From: Microbaculum marinisediminis
Lineage (GTDB): Bacteria; Pseudomonadota; Alphaproteobacteria; Rhizobiales; Tepidamorphaceae
Length of the DNA stretch: 64,000 bases
Direction of reading: 5' to 3'
NCBI RefSeq assembly: GCF_025397915.1
Contig: NZ_JALIDZ010000005.1
Coordinates: forward strand, 390,301 to 454,300
Positions within the stretch are counted from its first letter, which is position 1; each line of letters starts with the position of its first letter. A program made the position numbers and the translations under genes. Of this stretch, positions 38,569-44,979 are shown piece by piece. The notes beneath the pieces are model-generated. The model saw nothing but the letters and a program-made list of their open reading frames with translations, was not told the DNA's origin and made no database searches.

Positions 38569-39866
38569 GCGGATCGCTCCGGTTCTTGGTCGTGCGCCGG
38601 GCACATGGCGGGCAATCGCGAGGCGGCGGCGCACGGCCGGTGAAGGTCCAGCCGGGTCCTGGCCCGGAACAGGGCCAGCTCGCGCCACGGTCGCTGCGGC
38701 CATGCCGCGGTGCGGTTCGCGAGGATCGGCGCGAGCGCCCGGATGGCCTCCGCGCCGGCCATGCGGGCCAGGTTGACGCCGACGCAGGCGTGGATGCCGC
38801 CGCCGAAGGATTGATGCCGAAAGCGGTCCCGGTCCAGGCGGAAGACGTCGGCGTCGTCGGTGGCTGCGGGATCGCGGTTGACCGCGCCGAGGGCGCAGAG
38901 CACGAGATCGCCGCGGTTGAACCGGTGGCCACCGACCCGGGTCTCGTCCAGGACCACCCGGCCCGCGAACTGCACCGGCGACTCGAATCTGAGCGTTTCC
39001 TCGATCGCGCGCTCCGGCGTCGCTTGGTCCGCCGCGAGTGCGGCCAACTGATCGGGATGCATCAGCAGGCAGCTCGCGGCGTTGATCACGAGGTTTCCCA
39101 GCGTCGCCTGGCCGGTCGCAACCAGCAGGATCAGGGAATGGATCGCTTCCCGGATGGAGCAACGCCCTTCGCTGGTGGCAGCCCTGAGGGCGGACAGCAG
39201 GGTGGCGCTCGCCGCGCCGTCCGACTGTTCCCAGCGGTCCGTCAGGTAGCGCGTCATCGTCTGAATCGCGCTCGCGGCGGCAGGCTGGACACCCGGGGCG
39301 GGATGAAAGTCGAGCAACCGGGAGATCGGGGCGGCCGTTTCGGCGAGGCACCGGCCGTCGGTGGCGGGGAGACCTACGACCAGCCCTATCACGGCCGCGG
39401 CGTAGGGGACGGCGTAGTCGGAGACGAGGTCGAACACGGGCATCGCGCCGGCGGCGGCCGCATGGTCGTCCGCCAGCCGCCGGCAATCGGTGCGCCAGGT
39501 CTCGACCCGCTCGCGCCGCAGCGCCTCCGACAGCACCGATCGCAGTCGCGTGTGTACCGGCGGATCGCGGAACATCACCCAATTGTCGATCACCGAGGAC
39601 AGGGGCGGTGCGGCGACCGGACCGCGCCCGATATCCCTTGCCGTGCTCTTGCCCGTTTGCTTGCCCCGGTGGGTCTCCCGCCCGAACGCGGGATCGCGCA
39701 GCACGTGCCGCACCAGGTCCGTGTCGAACACGTACCAGGCGCCGCGCGCCCGCGTCGCCGGCGACTTGCCCCAATGGACCGCCGCCGCGCGGCGATAGGC
39801 GCTGTAGGCGGCGTCGGGGGCCGCGCGAAAGGCGTCGGTAAAGGGATCGAACCGGGGCAGGCGCAT
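38565..39866 (-). CDS. Cytochrome P450
   Basis: A 433-residue soluble bacterial P450. The heme-ligand motif is FGGGIHACVGVNLARM with the axial Cys, the ExxR pair lies in ERAIEETLRFESPVQF, and the I-helix reads LLVATGQATLGN in place of the usual AGxET. The ATG at 39866 overlaps the upstream stop by one base (TGATG). It needs a ferredoxin partner, none of which is in the cluster. It probably hydroxylates or couples the cluster product, an inference from context. Confidence 0.92.
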   Translation of the reverse strand: MRLPRFDPFTDAFRAAPDAAYSAYRRAAAVHWGKSPATRARGAWYVFDTDLVRHVLRDPAFGRETHRGKQTGKSTARDIGRGPVAAPPLSSVIDNWVMFRDPPVHTRLRSVLSEALRRERVETWRTDCRRLADDHAAAAGAMPVFDLVSDYAVPYAAAVIGLVVGLPATDGRCLAETAAPISRLLDFHPAPGVQPAAASAIQTMTRYLTDRWEQSDGAASATLLSALRAATSEGRCSIREAIHSLILLVATGQATLGNLVINAASCLLMHPDQLAALAADQATPERAIEETLRFESPVQFAGRVVLDETRVGGHRFNRGDLVLCALGAVNRDPAATDDADVFRLDRDRFRHQSFGGGIHACVGVNLARMAGAEAIRALAPILANRTAAWPQRPWRELALFRARTRLDLHRPCAAASRLPAMCPAHDQEPERSA

Positions 39867-40609
39867 CACGCCGTCCGGTGGCTTGCCGGATGATGTCGTG
39901 CCTGTCCGGACAGATTGGACCGGGCGGGGTCCCGCGTGACCCAGTAGAGTTCCGCGAAATACGCCCGCAGCAGCGTGCCGACGGTGCGCAGCGCCTGTTC
40001 CATCACCTCGAAGGGATAGCCACGTGCGCGCAGCACGCGGCCGGCGACCTCCAGCATCATGTCGTAGTGGTCGTCGCGCTCGTCGATCTTGATGTGTGCG
40101 CGCGCGCCCTTGACGTGCCGCTCGGAAAACGCGCTGGCGGCGCGCGCGACGGCGAGCGGCGAGGCCCGTTCCGAGTTCCATTCGGCGAAGACCGAATAGG
40201 CGACCGCAGGCAGTGATCCGATCCGCAGGACGTTCTGCTCGATCGTGCGGATCAGGTCGACCGTCGCGGCCAGCGGCTGGGTGGACACCACCTGCGCTTC
40301 ATCGATCCCGTGCTGCTCCAGGTCGGCGAGATAGAGCTTGTCGTGGTTCATCTCCTCCTCGATGTACTCGCCCCAGAGCCGGGCCGCGCGGTAGTCCTCG
40401 CGCGCCATGGCGCACAGCGCGAGCGCATCGGTTGCCGCCGTGCCGCGGATGCGATGCACGGTCTCGATGCGATGGCGCACGTAGTAGGCCTCGTCGAGGG
40501 CTTCGTCCTCGCGCGACAGGTGCTGGGCGTACGGAACCGTACTTGCGAAGAGGCGGGCCTCGTCGGTGAGGATGGCGTCGATCCGCCGGGCAAATGGATT
40601 ATCGGTCAT
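39866..40609 (-). CDS. Heme-oxygenase-like diiron oxidase family protein
   Basis: A 247-residue all-helical protein of the iron-containing redox / heme-oxygenase-like family. Candidate metal ligands occur in YIEEEMNHDKLYLADLE (Glu and His), in VFAEWNSERASPL (Glu) and in FSERHVKGARAHIKIDERDD (Glu, His, Asp), the helix pattern of diiron members that cleave or oxidise amino-acid-derived substrates. The ATG at 40609 follows GGGGATCACGCC-type spacing. It is coupled to the P450 gene. Substrate unknown; a non-catalytic TenA-like role is less likely given the retained ligands. Confidence 0.75.
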   Translation of the reverse strand: MTDNPFARRIDAILTDEARLFASTVPYAQHLSREDEALDEAYYVRHRIETVHRIRGTAATDALALCAMAREDYRAARLWGEYIEEEMNHDKLYLADLEQHGIDEAQVVSTQPLAATVDLIRTIEQNVLRIGSLPAVAYSVFAEWNSERASPLAVARAASAFSERHVKGARAHIKIDERDDHYDMMLEVAGRVLRARGYPFEVMEQALRTVGTLLRAYFAELYWVTRDPARSNLSGQARHHPASHRTA

Positions 40610-40653
40610 GGCGTGATCCCCTTCCGTTCGGCCGACGGCGGCGCGCCGTCGGT

Positions 40654-41304
40654 TCACATGACGACGTCGAAGAAGAAGTTCTGGGTCAGACGGCCATCGG
40701 TCTGGCGCGCTCCGAACCCGCCCAGACGGGCGTGGAACAGCCGGCTGTCGAACACCAGGCAGCGGTTGAAGCGCATCGGAACGACGGAGAGTTCCCGCCA
40801 CTTGCTGTCGATCTCGAACCCGTCATCCGTGATCATCGACAGGAACTCGGGGACGGTCTTGCCGTAGCGCTGGCAGGCCTCCGCCATCTCCGGCGAGGCG
40901 ACGTTGGGCATGTGATCCCAGCCGAGTTCGCGGTGGCGATAGAAGGCCGTTCCGCCCTGGCACTGGGCGTCCGGGTTCAGGTAGACGATGCCGGAGTACT
41001 GGCTGACGCTGGAGTCGAAATGGATCCAGGTCTTGCGGAAGCCATCGGCGGGCGCGCCTTCGGTCTCGAAGATCAGCCGGAACTCGCCGATCGGGGCGTT
41101 GCGGCGCAGCACCCGACCGAGCCGCCGGGCGAGCAGCTCCAGGCCGGCCTCGGCGAAGGGATGGTCGGCGGTGGACAGGTAGCCCTTGTAGTAGAGCTTC
41201 TCCGCCTCGGCGGTGTTCTCCGCGTACTCCAGCTTCGTGGCGAACTCCCGTACCCGCAGCGGATGGGGATAGAAGTCGTCCAGGACCCGCACAAAGCCCG
41301 CCAT
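40654..41304 (-). CDS. DUF6445 family protein, 2OG-Fe(II) oxygenase-like
   Basis: A 216-residue protein with a jelly-roll oxygenase pattern. A facial-triad candidate is H-x-D in TWIHFDSSVSQYSGIVYLNP, and the distal His lies in FDSRLFHARLGGFG. GGTAFYRHRELGWD sits between them. The family (DUF6445) is found near secondary-metabolite genes and halogenases. I infer an iron/2-oxoglutarate-type hydroxylase; activity is not proven for the family as far as I know. It lies 23 bases after the carbamoyltransferase. Confidence 0.75.
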   Translation of the reverse strand: MAGFVRVLDDFYPHPLRVREFATKLEYAENTAEAEKLYYKGYLSTADHPFAEAGLELLARRLGRVLRRNAPIGEFRLIFETEGAPADGFRKTWIHFDSSVSQYSGIVYLNPDAQCQGGTAFYRHRELGWDHMPNVASPEMAEACQRYGKTVPEFLSMITDDGFEIDSKWRELSVVPMRFNRCLVFDSRLFHARLGGFGARQTDGRLTQNFFFDVVM

Positions 41305-41327
41305 CGCGTCACCTCTTCGGCCAGCGT

Positions 41328-43094
41328 TCAGTACCGGCGCCTCTTCTCCAGAAAGACGCCGTCCAGGTACAAACCGTCCAGATCGAGGCGGATCAGCGCA
41401 TCCAGCGCGTGGTCCGGCGTCTCGACGATCGGTTCGGATTTTCCGTTCAGGGAGGTGTTGAGCAGCATCGGCACGCCGCTGATCCGTCCAAAGGCCGACA
41501 GAAGGGCGTGGAACGGCTCGTTCTGGTCCTTCGTGACCGTGTGCAGGCGGCAGGTGTTGTCGACGTGGGCGATGCTGGGGAAGGCCGAAACGAAGTCCTT
41601 CTTCATCTCGTGGATGAATATCATGTACGGCTCTTCGTGTTCTATGTGGAAGAAATCCCGGGCCCGGTCGACGGTTATGCTGGCCGCGTAGGGCCGGTAC
41701 TGCTCGCGCTTCTTGACGTTTGCGTTGAGGTGCGAGCGCAGGCCGGGCTTGCGCGGATCGGCCAGCAGGCTGCGATGCCCGAGCGCCCGCGGGCCGAACT
41801 CGGAGCCGCCGGTGAACCAGGCGATCAGGCGGCCGGCGTCGAGCGCCCTGGCGACCTGGCCGAGATCGGCGTCATCGATGATCCGGTAGGACGAGGCGAG
41901 GCCGGGGCGGGCGGCGATCGCCTGTTCGATCTCGGTTCGCGAATAGGGCCGGCCGAGCGCGCCCGGCCACCGTTTCCGTCCGTCGTTCCCGTTTTTTTTG
42001 GGGCCCCCTTTTCCGCCGGCCCCCCTATTTCCTCCAGGCCAGCGGCCGCCGAGGGCGCCAAGCCCGTAGAAGGCGGCGCCGATCGCGGTGCCGTCGTCGG
42101 TGGCCGCGGGCTGGACGAAGATATCGTCGAGGTCGACCTCGCGGCGGATGCGGCTGTTGGCGACGCAGTTGAGCCCGACGCCGCCGGCGATCGCCAGCTT
42201 GCGTCGGCCGGTCAGGCGGACGGCGAGCCGCGCCAGGTGAACCATGATCTCCTCGACCGCCTCCTGGGCGGCGCGGGCGACGGCGGCATATTCGGGAGAC
42301 GGGTTCTCGGAATTGGCGTTCGGCGGGCCGAAGCGGTGCGCGTAGAAGCCCGGGTTGAGGTCGAGGCCGACGGTCTGGATCGCCGGGCTGATCTGGTAAC
42401 CGGCGTCGGTGAGGCTGTAGAAGCGCCGCAGGGTCGGCAGGTGTTCCAGCGACCCGTAGGGCGCCAGCCCCATGGTCTTGCCGGCGTCGAAGGGCGTGCA
42501 GCCGAGCCACAGCGTCGCCATCTCGTAGAGCGCGCCGATGGAGTTGCAGTTCTCGTAGAGCCGTGCGGGCCGGTCGGTGACCTTCAGCACCGGCACGAGC
42601 GTGCCGTCGCGGCCGTCGAAGATGGTGGCGCGCTCCAGAAGCGGCACCGACGTGCCGTCGGACAGGCGATGCTGGCCGGCGACGCTGCCGCCCTTGTCGA
42701 CCACCAGGACCGCCGTCTCGTCAAAGCCGGACGGGGCGAAGGCGCTGAGGCCGTGCGCCAGATGGTGTTTGATCGTGTAGAGCCGGCTGTGGGGCGAGAA
42801 CGGGGCCTGCAGCACGCAATCGGAGACGGTGAGGTTGCGCAGGCTGTCGGGCCCGGCGACGACCGCGTTCGTGAACACGACGGCGTCCAGGTCCTCGACG
42901 TCGATCCCAGCCGCCCGGCAGCAGTAGTCGATGCTGCGTAGCGGCATCGACGTGAAGATCCGGCCGAGCGGATCAACCGGACAGGAATGCTTTTCGCGGT
43001 CCAGGCGCTCCTCGGCGATGGCGACGACCGACCCGTCGCTGCCGACGAGGCAGGCGGCGCGATCATGCGACAGGTTCACCCCCAAGGAATACAT
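41328..43094 (-). CDS. Carbamoyltransferase (NodU/CmcH/TobZ family)
   Basis: A 588-residue enzyme that transfers a carbamoyl group from carbamoyl phosphate to a hydroxyl through a carbamoyl-adenylate. The N-terminal Kae1-like domain shows LGVNLSHDRAACLVGSDG, the metal-binding HHLAHGLSAF and DAGKTMGLAPYG, and IAGGVGLNCVANS. The C-terminal YrdC-like domain shows FGPRALGHRSLLADPR and NTSLNGKSEPIVETP. Between the domains (about residues 348-376) is a Gly/Lys-rich insertion encoded by a run of T8-G4-C5-T4. Probable tailoring enzyme of the surrounding cluster. Confidence 0.9.
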   Translation of the reverse strand: MYSLGVNLSHDRAACLVGSDGSVVAIAEERLDREKHSCPVDPLGRIFTSMPLRSIDYCCRAAGIDVEDLDAVVFTNAVVAGPDSLRNLTVSDCVLQAPFSPHSRLYTIKHHLAHGLSAFAPSGFDETAVLVVDKGGSVAGQHRLSDGTSVPLLERATIFDGRDGTLVPVLKVTDRPARLYENCNSIGALYEMATLWLGCTPFDAGKTMGLAPYGSLEHLPTLRRFYSLTDAGYQISPAIQTVGLDLNPGFYAHRFGPPNANSENPSPEYAAVARAAQEAVEEIMVHLARLAVRLTGRRKLAIAGGVGLNCVANSRIRREVDLDDIFVQPAATDDGTAIGAAFYGLGALGGRWPGGNRGAGGKGGPKKNGNDGRKRWPGALGRPYSRTEIEQAIAARPGLASSYRIIDDADLGQVARALDAGRLIAWFTGGSEFGPRALGHRSLLADPRKPGLRSHLNANVKKREQYRPYAASITVDRARDFFHIEHEEPYMIFIHEMKKDFVSAFPSIAHVDNTCRLHTVTKDQNEPFHALLSAFGRISGVPMLLNTSLNGKSEPIVETPDHALDALIRLDLDGLYLDGVFLEKRRRY

Positions 43095-43130
43095 CGCTCG
43101 CTCCGTACAGGCGCGGGCATTACGCCCTGT

Positions 43131-43175
43131 CGCTCCCAATTTGCCCGCTCCCAATTGGGCCGCTCCCAATTCGCC
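43131..43175. repeat. Three tandem 15-bp repeats upstream of the carbamoyltransferase gene
   Basis: CGCTCCCAATT starts at 43131, 43146 and 43161, exactly 15 bases apart; the last bases of each unit vary (TGCC, GGGC, CGCC). The block lies 37-81 bases before the carbamoyltransferase start codon in the 98-base gap after the NHLP-like gene. It may be a regulator-binding array or a remnant of coding duplication. Confidence 0.7.
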
Positions 43176-43192
43176 GGGTCTCGACGGGGCTT

Positions 43193-43504
43193 TCAGCCGG
43201 CGTGCCGCGCGATCTGTCCCATCGCCTGATGGTCTTCCGCGCCGCTGCTGCCGGTAACGGGCGCCTGCCACGTCGCGCCCAGGAGCATCCGCGTCTCGAG
43301 GACCGCGCGAACGACGTTGAACAGCGCGAACAGCCCTTCGCCGCCGTCCTGCAGCAGCAGCGTGAGCACCCGGCCTTCGCGTTCGTCGAAGCCATAGCGC
43401 TCGGCCGCGGTCTCGCCCTGGTCCAGCAGGTCCTGGGTGAAACGCGCGTCGAAGCAGGCCCGGACCAGCACCTTTTCCAGTTGTGCGAAACCGCCGTCGT
43501 CCAT
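43193..43504 (-). CDS. Small protein resembling NHLP/Os1348-type peptide leaders
   Basis: A 103-residue protein starting at the ATG at 43504, with GAGGA about ten bases upstream. The segment FAQLEKVLVRACFDARFTQDLLDQ followed by ERYGFDEREGRVLTLLL (quoted in pieces) resembles the helical leader region of Os1348/NHLP-type RiPP precursors, which share 'lxxhl.rA..D..Fr..Ll.dp..al..ygl...e...l'. The C-terminal ~30 residues are polar (TGSSGAEDHQAMG). It could be a precursor, a leader-like recognition protein or an unrelated helical protein. The resemblance is by eye only. Confidence 0.6.
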   Translation of the reverse strand: MDDGGFAQLEKVLVRACFDARFTQDLLDQGETAAERYGFDEREGRVLTLLLQDGGEGLFALFNVVRAVLETRMLLGATWQAPVTGSSGAEDHQAMGQIARHAG

Positions 43505-43586
43505 CGTCGATGCGTCCTCTTCGAGTGCGGATTTCCCGGTCTGATGCGTGCCACAACCTCTCCCGGGCACCAGCCCGCCAGGTGAG

Positions 43587-43603
43587 CCGCGGCGGTGCCG
43601 CGG
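43587..43603. terminator. GC-rich hairpin between repeat-protein gene and NHLP-like gene
   Basis: CCGCGGC-GGT-GCCGCGG is a perfect 7-bp stem with a 3-nt loop, 24 bases after the repeat-protein stop codon. There is no U-tract, so it is more likely a pause or mRNA 3'-end protector than a full terminator. Confidence 0.35.
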
Positions 43604-43626
43604 GAGAAGCCGTGGACGGGAAGAAC

Positions 43627-44133
43627 CTACTTCACGACGTCCATGAAGACCGGCCCGGCCAGGCTCGGCACGGCGACGCGCACGACCTGGCCCGTGAGGC
43701 CGCCGAGGCCCGGCGTCATGGTCGCAAGACCGGCGAGACCCGGCGTCGCGGTCGCGAGCCCCGCCAATCCGGGCGTCATCGTCCCGAGGCCGGCAAGGCC
43801 CGGCGTTGCTGTCGTGAGGCCAGCCAGGCCCGGAGTCATGGTCGCCAGACCGGCGAGACCGGCGAGACCGGGAGTCGCGGTCGCGAGTCCGGCCAGACCG
43901 GGCGTCATTGTGGCGAGCCCCGGGGTCATCGTTGCGAGGCCGGCGAGGCCCGGCGTTGCTGTCGTGAGGCCGGCCAGACCCGGTGTCATGGTCGCCAGCC
44001 CGGCAAGACCGGGCGTCATGGTCGCCAGCCCGGCCAGGCCCGCGAGCCCCGCCAGTCCGGTAAGGCCGGCAAGGCCGGGGGTCATCGTCGCCAGGCCCGG
44101 AGTCATCGTCGCCATTTGTCCAAGTCCAAACAT
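43627..44133 (-). CDS. Uncharged TPGL-repeat protein of unknown function
   Basis: A 168-residue protein. The ATG at 44133 has AAGGAG seven bases upstream, which decides both start and strand. Residues 8-148 are a repeat of Gly, Leu, Ala, Thr, Met and Pro: TPGL occurs 13 times (Thr at 11, 18, 40, 50, 60, 70, 77, 87, 100, 110, 120, 130, 140), mostly every ten residues as GLATMTPGLA or GLTTATPGLA. No charged residue appears before Arg152; the last 20 residues are different (VVRVAVPSLAGP, FMDVVK). No signal peptide or Cys. I know of no family that matches. It could be a repetitive peptide substrate of the neighbouring enzymes or a structural protein. Confidence 0.75.
   Translation of the reverse strand: MFGLGQMATMTPGLATMTPGLAGLTGLAGLAGLAGLATMTPGLAGLATMTPGLAGLTTATPGLAGLATMTPGLATMTPGLAGLATATPGLAGLAGLATMTPGLAGLTTATPGLAGLGTMTPGLAGLATATPGLAGLATMTPGLGGLTGQVVRVAVPSLAGPVFMDVVK
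43690..44112. repeat. Degenerate 30-bp tandem repeats coding for the TPGL units
   Basis: The DNA of the repeat gene consists of imperfect units of about 30 bp, with 21-bp and 39-bp variants where residues are lost or added. Synonymous third-base variation is scattered among units, which suggests an old array kept by selection on the protein rather than a recent duplication. The opposite strand stays open as an R-P-G-V repeat only because of this periodicity. Confidence 0.8.
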
Positions 44134-44259
44134 CGCCACACTCCTTCTGATGGGGTCCTACAATCAAGCCGGGTGGTCAGGCGCCGGTGCCGTTCAAAAT
44201 GGCCCCCGGCCATCCCGATCAATCACGCCGATGCAACCGGTGGTCCGGTTCGTCGGCCC

Positions 44260-44673
44260 TCAAGGCAGCTGGAACGCCACCCCGGGCATCTGTTCGCTGA
44301 CGGGAACGAAGGTCGGTGCCGGATCGGCGATCTCCTCGACCTTCCCGGTGATGACGTTCACGGTCACCATGAAGCGCATGGGAAACAGACAGATCTTCGG
44401 AAGCACGCAGGTGAATTCGAAAACGACGCGCTGAACTTCCGGAATCGAAACCCCGCCAAGGCAATAGGCCCGCGTGAACGCCTCGTTGTCCAACAGGTGC
44501 TTGACGAAGTGGTCCTGAACGTCCGCGTCCTTCAGCGCGATCAGGACACAGGCAAGGCACGGGTCGTCGGGCCGTTCCGAGAGGGCGGCCTCTCCCTGCG
44601 CGATGCATTCGGATAGGGACTTCTTGAGAGCGTCGGCCTTCTTGTCGTCGGTGGTCGCGCGCTGTTCAGCCAT
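44260..44673 (-). CDS. Hypothetical Cys-containing protein, first gene of the tailoring cluster
   Basis: A 137-residue protein I do not recognise. GGAGG lies six bases before the ATG at 44673 and almost touches an alternative ATG at 44679, so 44673 is preferred. The N-terminal half is helical and charged (KKADALKKSLSECIAQGEAA), then DDPCLACVLIALKDADVQDH, LDNEAFTRAYCLGG and a beta-type segment FEFTCVLPKICLFPMRFMVT. Six Cys include a CxxC-like CLAC. It ends in a short hydrophobic tail (PGVAFQLP). The region after about residue 80 could be a small beta domain. It is the promoter-proximal gene of the minus-strand run. Confidence 0.7.
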   Translation of the reverse strand: MAEQRATTDDKKADALKKSLSECIAQGEAALSERPDDPCLACVLIALKDADVQDHFVKHLLDNEAFTRAYCLGGVSIPEVQRVVFEFTCVLPKICLFPMRFMVTVNVITGKVEEIADPAPTFVPVSEQMPGVAFQLP

Positions 44674-44979
44674 GCTCATCCTCCCCCGCGTTCTCGGTCC
44701 AAGCCGACCTTGAGACTTTGCTGTCTCCTTAGCCAACTTATACGAGTGTATATTATAATATGCAAGCTATAGTTTTACGGGTGGTTCGTTGCACCCGTGG
44801 CGCCTTGCGCCGGAAACACGCGAAGCCAGAGGGGCGGGGAGGGCGGGTGATTCCGCGGGTGACTTGCGGGTTCGACACCGGCCGGGCGTGCCGGTATTTT
44901 ATCGCCGACCGGCGCGGATGCGGGGACTGAGTCGGCGGTCCCGCGATCTACCAGTGGGGCGGCCATTCGTGGAGGCCCA
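44674..44979. other. Divergent intergenic region with AT-rich promoter island
   Basis: About 300 bases between the cluster's first gene and trkH. Bases 44735-44775 are strikingly AT-rich for this genome and contain the perfect 12-bp palindrome ATATTATAATAT (44750-44761). This is the likely promoter/operator for the minus-strand cluster. The part from 44780 to 44970 is GC-rich with no gene I can support; GGAGG at 44971-44975 serves trkH. Confidence 0.55.

Noticed and set aside
41409..42941. 510-codon plus-strand frame over the carbamoyltransferase gene
   Set aside because: Antisense shadow in GC-rich DNA; the carbamoyltransferase motifs are complete on the minus strand.
43690..44112. Periodic repeats resembling a CRISPR array
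   Set aside because: The period is about 30 bp without unique spacers, the units differ by codon-type changes, no cas gene is nearby and the block is an intact reading frame.
43595..44434. Plus-strand open frame of R-P-G-V-type repeats across the TPGL gene
   Set aside because: It is open only because the opposite strand is repetitive, has no convincing ribosome site, is very Arg/Pro-rich and opposes the direction of all surrounding genes.
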